Assembly (NCBI RefSeq): GCF_026340465.1
Contig: NZ_JAPEPC010000001.1
Span: 5,647,001-5,711,000 of the forward strand
Length of the DNA stretch: 64,000 nt
DNA from: Streptomyces sp. NBC_01306
GTDB lineage: Bacteria; Actinomycetota; Actinomycetes; Streptomycetales; Streptomycetaceae
Direction of reading: 5' to 3'
Positions 58,741 to 64,000 of this stretch are shown in pieces. The position numbers and the translations under genes are program-made. Numbering within the stretch: the stretch's first letter is position 1; the number at the start of each line of letters is the position of its first letter. The notes under the pieces are model-generated. The model did no database searches. It was given only the letters and a program-made list of their open reading frames with translations, and had not been told where the DNA came from.

Positions 58741-59658
58741 ATGGCCTTCGGCACCTCATCCACCAGAACCGACCACGCCCCGACCGTGCGTGACCTGCTC
58801 GCGACCGGCAGGACGCTGTACTCCTTCGAGTTCTGGGCGCCCAAGACCGAGAAGGGCGAGCGGAACCTCTGGAACGCGCTGCGCCGCGTCGAGGCGGTGG
58901 CACCCAGCTTCGTCTCCGTGACCTACGGCGCGGGCGGTTCGTCGCGTGCGGGCACGGTCAGGGCCACCGAGCAGATCGCGTCCGACACCACGCTCACCCC
59001 GGTCGCGCACCTCACGGCCGTCGACCACTCCGTCGCCGAGCTCCGCAACATCATCGGCCAGTACGCGGACGCCGGAATCCGCAACATCCTGGCCGTGCGC
59101 GGCGACCCGCCCGGTGACCCGATGGGCGAGTGGGTCAAGCATCCGGAAGGCGTCATGTACGCCGCCGACCTGGTCCGGCTGATCAAGGAGTCCGGCGACT
59201 TCTGCGTCGGCGTCGCGGCCTTCCCCGAGATGCACCCGCGCTCGGAGAACTGGGAGAGCGACATCCGGCATTTCACCGACAAGTGCCGCGCCGGTGCCGA
59301 CTACGCGATCACCCAGATGTTCTTCGACCCGGAGGACTACCTGCGGATGCGCGAGCGGGTCGTCGCCGCCGGCTGCGACACCCCGGTCATTCCGGAAGTC
59401 ATGCCGATCACCAATGTGCGGCAGTTGGACCGGTTCGCACAGCTCAGCAACGCACACTTCCCGTCCGACCTGAAAGAGCGCATCCACGCGGTCAAGGACG
59501 ACCCGGCCGCTGTACGCTCCATTGGCATCGAGTTCGCTACGGAGTTCTGCGCGAGGCTGCTCTCCGAGGATGTCCCTGGGCTGCACTTCATCACGCTGAA
59601 CAACTCCACCGCGACCCTCGAAATCTACGAGAATCTCGGACTGCACAAGCAGTCCTGA
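58741..59658 (+). CDS. metF: Methylenetetrahydrofolate reductase
   Basis: 305 residues. TIM-barrel motifs YSFEFWAPKTEKGE (catalytic Glu), SVTYGAGGSSR, NILAVRGDPPGD, AAFPEMHP and ADYAITQMFFDPEDY. FAD-dependent reduction of 5,10-methylene- to 5-methyl-THF supplies methyl groups to methionine synthase. Actinobacterial MetF proteins of this type use NAD(P)H. Corresponds to Rv2172c by order. Confidence 0.95.
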   Translation: MAFGTSSTRTDHAPTVRDLLATGRTLYSFEFWAPKTEKGERNLWNALRRVEAVAPSFVSVTYGAGGSSRAGTVRATEQIASDTTLTPVAHLTAVDHSVAELRNIIGQYADAGIRNILAVRGDPPGDPMGEWVKHPEGVMYAADLVRLIKESGDFCVGVAAFPEMHPRSENWESDIRHFTDKCRAGADYAITQMFFDPEDYLRMRERVVAAGCDTPVIPEVMPITNVRQLDRFAQLSNAHFPSDLKERIHAVKDDPAAVRSIGIEFATEFCARLLSEDVPGLHFITLNNSTATLEIYENLGLHKQS

Positions 59659-59708
59659 CCGGCACATCCGCCCCCCGCACGGGGCGGTGGCCGCAGAGAG
59701 GGGCGTAC

Positions 59709-60731
59709 ATGGGCTGGACGGTCCTCTATGTCGGGTTCGCATTCGTCGCGCTGTGGCTGCTGGGCGAAGTGCTCCTCCAGTACAAGGCCAGGCTGCGCTG
59801 GCGGCTGCTCGCCTTCGCCGGATTCCTCGGCGTGGTCATCGGTGTGCTGCTGCACTCCGTGCCGGTGATCGTGGTCGGGGCCATCGCGTTCGCCGTCGGC
59901 CAGCTGTACGTCACGCTCTCCTTCCGGCGCGGCTTCTCGACCGGCTGGGCCATAAAGGGCGCACCCCGGGAGAAGAAACGGCGCAGGGCACGCGGCGGGA
60001 GCGCGGCGAAGGACCCGGTACTCGAAGTCTCGGACCTGGAGTACGAGCAGCCCGGGCAGGAGCAGCCGGGCAGCCAGGACCAGCTGGACGGCACGCAGCG
60101 GGGCGGCCACGAGGACGCCTTCGCGCAGCACGGCCACGGCCAGGACCAGGATCACGACGGCTACGGGCAGCCCGCGTACGGCGCCGGCGGCTACGGGACG
60201 GACGAGGGCTCCGGCTACGACGGGTCCGCCTACCCGCCGCACACCGCGGACCCCGCCGGCTCCCCGCAGTCGCAGACCCCCGAGCCGATGGCCGCCGGCG
60301 TCTACGCCCCGCAGCCGATGCCCGACGACACCGGCCAGTACGGCATATACAGCGACACGGCGTACGGAACCGGAGCGCAGTACGGCTCCGGCTACGACCG
60401 CAACGGCCAGAACGGCCAGTCGTACGACGGCCAGTACGGCTACGGCGGCGAGCAGCAGCAGTACTCCGCCTACTCGGACCCGTACATCGGCGCGGGCCAG
60501 TACGGAGCCTCCTACGGAGGCCAGCAGCAGTACACCGATCCGTACGCGGACCAGTACGCCAACGACACCCCGCCCGGCGGGGTCTGGGTCCCGCAGCAGC
60601 GCGACACCGAACCGGCGTACGGCGCCCCGTACACCCCGCAGTACGACGAGCACCCCGAGCACCCCGAGCACCCGGGGCAGCCGCCGTACCAGAGCGGTCA
60701 CAACGGCTACAACGAGCAGCAGCGGTACTGA
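59709..60731 (+). CDS. Membrane protein with long Gly/Tyr/Gln-rich disordered tail
   Basis: 340 residues from ATG 59709 with AGAGAGGGG upstream. Two to three TM helices (about 4-22, 33-50 and 52-72) and a basic patch (REKKRRRARGG) face the cytoplasm. The remaining about 230 residues are low complexity, rich in Gly, Tyr, Gln, Asp and Pro (repeats such as QYGYGG, YGAGGYG and a triple EHP), with almost no hydrophobic core, like prion-like or adhesive disordered regions. Function unknown. Confidence 0.85.
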   Translation: MGWTVLYVGFAFVALWLLGEVLLQYKARLRWRLLAFAGFLGVVIGVLLHSVPVIVVGAIAFAVGQLYVTLSFRRGFSTGWAIKGAPREKKRRRARGGSAAKDPVLEVSDLEYEQPGQEQPGSQDQLDGTQRGGHEDAFAQHGHGQDQDHDGYGQPAYGAGGYGTDEGSGYDGSAYPPHTADPAGSPQSQTPEPMAAGVYAPQPMPDDTGQYGIYSDTAYGTGAQYGSGYDRNGQNGQSYDGQYGYGGEQQQYSAYSDPYIGAGQYGASYGGQQQYTDPYADQYANDTPPGGVWVPQQRDTEPAYGAPYTPQYDEHPEHPEHPGQPPYQSGHNGYNEQQRY

Positions 60732-60805
60732 GCGCCGGCGGCGGCGCCGGGCGGGGACGCGGTGACCCGGCGCGGGCGGCCGGTGCCGTGCCGTCCGCCG
60801 GGTGC

Positions 60806-62245
60806 TCACTGCGAGCCGCGGAACCCCTCGCCCTCGACGATCAGCCCGGCGGCCAGCGCCCCGGACATTCCGGCGTGGGCGAGTCCGCCGCCCGGGTGCG
60901 ACCAGCCGCCCGCCAGATACAGGCCGGGCAGCGGCGACCGGTTGGGGGCGGGCAGCAACTGCCCCTGCGCACCGGCCAGGGCGGGCCCCGGCACCTGGAG
61001 TGAACCGGTTTCCCGCAGGGTGTCGGCGGGGGTCCGTACCTCGCGCCACAGCACGCGCTCGCGCAGCCCGGGCGCGGCGGTCTCCGCGGCTGCCACCACC
61101 CGGTCGGCGAACGCCGCAGCGTGTTCCTCGGTGGCCCACTCCTGCGCGCCGCCGACGGTCCCGCCGATGACCGGCACGGTGACCGTCAGTGTGAGGGACT
61201 CGTGACCCGGGCCCGGGACCAGCGCCGGATCGTCCGGGCGCAGCACCGTCACCATCGGCAGGGCGCGCTCCGTCCGGTGCACCACGGTGCGGTGGACGGT
61301 GCCCGCTTCCCGGTCCCCGCGCAGCGCGAGGCAGACCACGAACCGTCCGGTCCGCAGGTCCGTCTCCCGGTGCGGCCACCCGAGGGCCGACGGCAACGGG
61401 GCGCCCGCGACCACCTGATCGGCATCGACGCCACTCCCGTCGGCCAGCTCCAGACCACAGGCCCGGCCGTCCTTCTCGCGTACGCCGGTGACCTCGGCCG
61501 AGAAGACGAACTCGACCTTCCGCGCCAGGCACCGCGCGTACACCGCGTCCGCCAGCGCGCGCATCCCCCCGCGCACGTACCAGTTGCCGAAGGTCTGCTC
61601 CATGTACGGCAGAACGGCCGCCGACGCCGGCGCGGTCAGCGGATCGAAACCGTAGGACAGCGCGTAGCTCGCCAGCAGGGCGGCCAGCCTCGGATCCCGC
61701 AGCTCCCTGCCGCCGATCTCGCCGAGCGTGGACGTGCCGCGCCGCAGCAGCCCGGTCCTGAGCGCCGGGTACGGATCGCGGCCGAGCGGGCCGGGATCGG
61801 CGGGCAGCGGCTCTTCGAGGAGCGGGCGCCTGGTCCTGTCCCAGGTCTCCCGCGCCCGGTCGAGGAACGCACCCCAGCGGGCGCCCGCGCCGCCGCCCAG
61901 CGCCGCGTCCAGGGCCGCGACGGCCCCGGCGCGTGAGGCGTTCGGCAGCACGACGTCGGTCCCGTCGTCGAAGAGATGGCGGCTCGCCGGGTCCACCTGC
62001 ACGAGTTCGACGCACTGCTCCAGCGGTTCACGGCCCGTCTTCACGAACAAGTCGCGGTAGACGGCGGGCAGTTGGAGCAGTCCGGGCCCGGTGTCGAAGG
62101 CGAAGCCGTCGCGTGCGAAGCGGCCCACCGCCCCGCCGTGGGTCGCCGTACGTTCGTACACCGTCACCCGGTGGCCTGCCACAGCCAGCCGGGCGGCAGC
62201 CGCCATGGCGCCCATCCCGGCGCCGATCACCGCAATCCGTGCCAT
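60806..62245 (-). CDS. Phytoene-desaturase-like FAD oxidoreductase
   Basis: 479 residues from ATG 62245. Amine-oxidase/CrtI family: FAD motif IAVIGAGMGAMAAAARLAVAG, then YERTATHGGAVGRF, GPGLLQLP, GGMRALADAV and the C-terminal LYLAGGWSHPGGGLAHAGMSGALAAG. No other carotenoid gene is nearby, so the substrate may be another polyprenoid. A -10-like TAAAGT lies about 7 bp before the ATG and no ribosome site is seen, suggesting a leaderless mRNA. Confidence 0.9.
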   Translation of the reverse strand: MARIAVIGAGMGAMAAAARLAVAGHRVTVYERTATHGGAVGRFARDGFAFDTGPGLLQLPAVYRDLFVKTGREPLEQCVELVQVDPASRHLFDDGTDVVLPNASRAGAVAALDAALGGGAGARWGAFLDRARETWDRTRRPLLEEPLPADPGPLGRDPYPALRTGLLRRGTSTLGEIGGRELRDPRLAALLASYALSYGFDPLTAPASAAVLPYMEQTFGNWYVRGGMRALADAVYARCLARKVEFVFSAEVTGVREKDGRACGLELADGSGVDADQVVAGAPLPSALGWPHRETDLRTGRFVVCLALRGDREAGTVHRTVVHRTERALPMVTVLRPDDPALVPGPGHESLTLTVTVPVIGGTVGGAQEWATEEHAAAFADRVVAAAETAAPGLRERVLWREVRTPADTLRETGSLQVPGPALAGAQGQLLPAPNRSPLPGLYLAGGWSHPGGGLAHAGMSGALAAGLIVEGEGFRGSQ

Positions 62246-62635
62246 GGCGGGAACTTTATCGGTGCCCTGCGCGCCCCCGGTGGGGCGGCGCACACACGTC
62301 TGAGTATCCGTACCTAGAGGCAGAGATGAGTAGTTACGCGGATGGGCCCCCACCTGCGAAGACGGCAGAGTGTGGGACACGGAAGGGGCGCAGCGCCGGC
62401 ACTGCCGACACGGGGCGGCGGAACGGCGCGGCTCCCCCGACGAGTACGGGATGTACGGGGGAGTACAGCGGGGGAGTACGGGGGAAGCGCCGCCAGGAAC
62501 GGCCCGGGAGACCGGGCCGGGACGGGCGGCGCTCTTTCTTTGTGAAGGCCCAGGTCAGAGCCGATTGTCAGTGGTGGCCCGCACGATGGGCACAGACGGC
62601 CACAGTGCCGTCACGCGACGACAGGAGGTTCCGTC
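62246..62635. other. 390-bp divergent intergenic region
   Basis: No gene could be supported here. It contains TGAGTATCCGTACCTA (62301-62316), which resembles the MacR operator in about 11 of 14 positions, and near 62443-62484 a cluster of GTACGGG/GAGTAC repeats. A -10-like element for the minus-strand oxidoreductase is at the left edge, and the HEPN ribosome site (ACAGGAGG) is at the right edge. Short ATG frames near 62326 and 62342 run into low-complexity Arg/Gly sequence and were not accepted. Confidence 0.5.
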
Positions 62636-63208
62636 ATGGCTGGCTCGAACGCCGCACCAGCGCACCAGCACCGTGTCACCGCCCCTGCCCCTTCACTCGT
62701 CCCCGCTCCATTCGTCCCCGCGGGCGACATCCACCCGGTCGCGCGCCGCACCACGGCGCCCGCTGCCGCCCTCGACCTGCTGACCCAGGCGCGGGCCGGA
62801 CTGGACGAGGCCGCCGGGCTCGAAGCGCCCAACGAGCGGTACGCGACGGCCCACCTCGCCGCGCTGCGTACCGCCGCCGCGGTCCTCGCCTCGCGGGCCA
62901 GGCCCGAGGCGGTGCCGCGCCGGAAAGCGGGCGGCGCCCGCCGCCGGAACGCCATCCGTACGGCCTGGGAGCTGCTGCCGGAGCTCGCGCCCGAGCTGAC
63001 CGAGTGGAGTGCCCTCTTCGCCTCCGGAGCCGGCCGCAGGGCCAGGGCCGAGGCCGGTATACCGGGCGCGGCGAGCAGCCGCGACGCCGACGATCTGCTG
63101 CGCGACGCGGCCATGTTCCTGCGCCTGGTCGAGCGGTTGCTGGCCCTCCAGCCGGTGCTGCCGCGGCCCGGGACGGAGCAACCTCCACGGGGTGAGCACG
63201 TGGGGTGA
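62636..63208 (+). CDS. HEPN-domain protein (SAV_6107 family)
   Basis: 190 residues with the strong site ACAGGAGGTT before ATG 62636. A Pro/Ala-rich start (1-45) precedes a HEPN-like helical bundle (about 48-170): LLTQARAGLDEAAG, RYATAHLAALRTAAAVLA and DADDLLRDAAMFLRLVERLLAL. The Rx4-6H RNase signature is not evident; RYATAH is the closest. Such proteins sit just before the cell-division and wall (dcw) cluster in actinobacteria, which presumably begins beyond this window. Function unknown. Confidence 0.82.
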   Translation: MAGSNAAPAHQHRVTAPAPSLVPAPFVPAGDIHPVARRTTAPAAALDLLTQARAGLDEAAGLEAPNERYATAHLAALRTAAAVLASRARPEAVPRRKAGGARRRNAIRTAWELLPELAPELTEWSALFASGAGRRARAEAGIPGAASSRDADDLLRDAAMFLRLVERLLALQPVLPRPGTEQPPRGEHVG

Positions 63209-63302
63209 CCAGGGGGACCTTCCAAGGCAATAGGGTGGGAGCCAGTCTTTGCTGTCTACGGCCCGCCGTCCGCGGCGGCACCGCGCCGAGGAGTCAACCG
63301 CC

Positions 63303-64000
63303 GTGTCGGACCAGCCGCGCCCCCGCGCCTCCCTTCGTACCGCCGTGGTGTGGGACGTACTCAAGGACGCCCTCGACCGTCGGGCCGAAGCGTCCGGCCG
63401 GTCCACCCTGGACGTCCTGGACACCGGCGGCGGCACCGGGAACTTCGCGGTGCCCGTCGCCCTCCTCGGTCACCGGGTCACCGTGGTCGACCCCAGCCCC
63501 AACGCACTCTTCGGCCTGGAGCGCAGGGCCGCGGAGGCCGGGGTCGCGGACCGGGTGCGCGGGGTGCAGGGCGATGTGCTCGGCCTGTTCGACGTGGTGG
63601 AGCGCGGCGGATACGACGCGGTGCTCTGCCACGGCGTCCTCGAATACGTGGAGGACCCGGCCGAGGGCATCAGGAACGCGGTGGACGCGCTCCGCCCCTC
63701 CGGCGCGCTCAGCCTGCTCGCCGCCGGGCTCGGTGGCGCCGTCCTGGCCCGGGCGCTGGCCGGGCACTTCAGCGAAGCCAGGCAGGCGCTGACGGACCCG
63801 GCGGGACGCTGGGGCGACGGCGACCCGGTGCCCCGGCGCTTCAGCGCGGAACAGCTCACCGGGCTGGTCACCACGGCCGGTCTGGAGGTCGGCGCGGTGC
63901 ACGGTGTCCGGGTCTTCGCCGACCTGGTTCCCGGGGTTCTGGTCGACACCGAGCCGGGTGCCCTGGAGGCCCTGCTGAAGCTGGAGGCGGCCGCGGCGGA
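63303..64000 (+). CDS. Class I SAM-dependent methyltransferase (partial)
   Basis: The frame starts at GTG 63303 (GAGGAG 9 nt upstream) and runs past the window end, giving 232 codons. SAM-binding motif I is LDVLDTGGGTGNFAVPVA, motif II VTVVDPSPNALFGLE, and motif III DAVLCHGVLEYVEDP, as in Ubi/Coq-type and CmoA/SmtA-like methyltransferases. It follows the HEPN gene by 94 bp in the same direction. Substrate cannot be inferred. Confidence 0.88.
   Translation, partial: MSDQPRPRASLRTAVVWDVLKDALDRRAEASGRSTLDVLDTGGGTGNFAVPVALLGHRVTVVDPSPNALFGLERRAAEAGVADRVRGVQGDVLGLFDVVERGGYDAVLCHGVLEYVEDPAEGIRNAVDALRPSGALSLLAAGLGGAVLARALAGHFSEARQALTDPAGRWGDGDPVPRRFSAEQLTGLVTTAGLEVGAVHGVRVFADLVPGVLVDTEPGALEALLKLEAAAA

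Noticed and set aside
59625..62015. 796-codon minus-strand open frame across the metF end, the Gly/Tyr-rich gene and the oxidoreductase gene
   Set aside because: It is Arg/Val/Gly-rich without motifs, spans two real genes on both strands, and third-position GC bias favours the annotated frames.
61933..63195. 420-codon plus-strand frame through the 62.3-62.6 kb gap, containing MSSYADGPPP
   Set aside because: It overlaps the oxidoreductase and HEPN genes in another frame and becomes Arg/Pro-rich; HEPN has a far better ribosome site and codon bias.
1..64000. Search for tRNA genes, insertion sequences, prophage or attachment sites
   Set aside because: No tRNA-like T-loop context, transposase, integrase or flanking direct repeats were seen; composition is uniform apart from the ctaD island and the NlpC/P60 upstream region.

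Overview
The window is a high-GC actinomycete chromosome segment. Gene content, GTG/TTG starts, strong G/C bias at third codon positions and gene order all point to Streptomyces. Nearly every gene is a core gene in a conserved arrangement. I see no insertion sequence, prophage, CRISPR array, tRNA or rRNA. From memory, the backbone is colinear with the Mycobacterium tuberculosis block running from about Rv2204c to Rv2169c, and it matches the S. coelicolor segment containing glkA, macRS, trpE, bfr and metF.

Layout. 1-4.1 kb: the end of a two-component pair and an RND exporter. 4.2-10.8 kb: nadA, divergent erpA, a membrane protein, an adenosine-kinase-like PfkB protein and a cysteine desulfurase fused to a TusA domain. 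10.9-20.3 kb: the aerobic respiratory cluster ctaC-ctaD-ctaF, then ctaE-qcrC-qcrA-qcrB, interrupted by an L,D-transpeptidase lipoprotein and a degenerate receiver protein. 20.4-24.8 kb: trpD, a SAM-IV riboswitch with a class V aminotransferase, a rhomboid protease/RAM-domain pair and a zinc-ribbon protein. 24.9-30.1 kb: an NYN-domain protein, two tandem NlpC/P60 hydrolases and an HExxH lipoprotein. 30-42 kb: envelope lipid and glycan genes (GT87 and GT4 glycosyltransferases, FadD15-type acyl-CoA ligase, an acyltransferase), SRPBCC and ArsA-like proteins, a DUF5304 protein and glucokinase glkA. 42-49 kb: macS/macR-type two-component genes, a phosphofructokinase with pyrophosphate-type residues, trpEG with its tryptophan attenuator, and class II DAHP synthase. 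49-51.5 kb: iron storage (bfd/bfr), a sulfite-oxidase-fold protein and endonuclease IV. 51.5-58.6 kb: a PASTA kinase, the TPP-riboswitch operon thiO-thiS-thiG, a ferredoxin-reductase-like flavoprotein, an Rv2175c-type DNA-binding protein and thiE. 58.7-64 kb: metF, a disordered Gly/Tyr/Gln-rich membrane protein, a phytoene-desaturase-like flavoprotein, a HEPN protein and a partial methyltransferase.

Regulation is the richest layer. Four RNA-level elements are readable: SAM-IV, TPP, the trp attenuator with a WWW leader peptide, and many strong hairpin terminators. There are also candidate operators: twin CGTCA-N3-TGACG sites at nadA, an iron box at bfd, a Crp-like palindrome at the phosphofructokinase gene, MtrA-like repeats at an NlpC/P60 gene, and a 21-bp palindrome across the ctaE start codon. 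I found no clearly new multi-gene system. The best leads are these control sites, the low-GC3 island in ctaD, the P-loop ATPase lacking its lysine, and the degenerate receiver.
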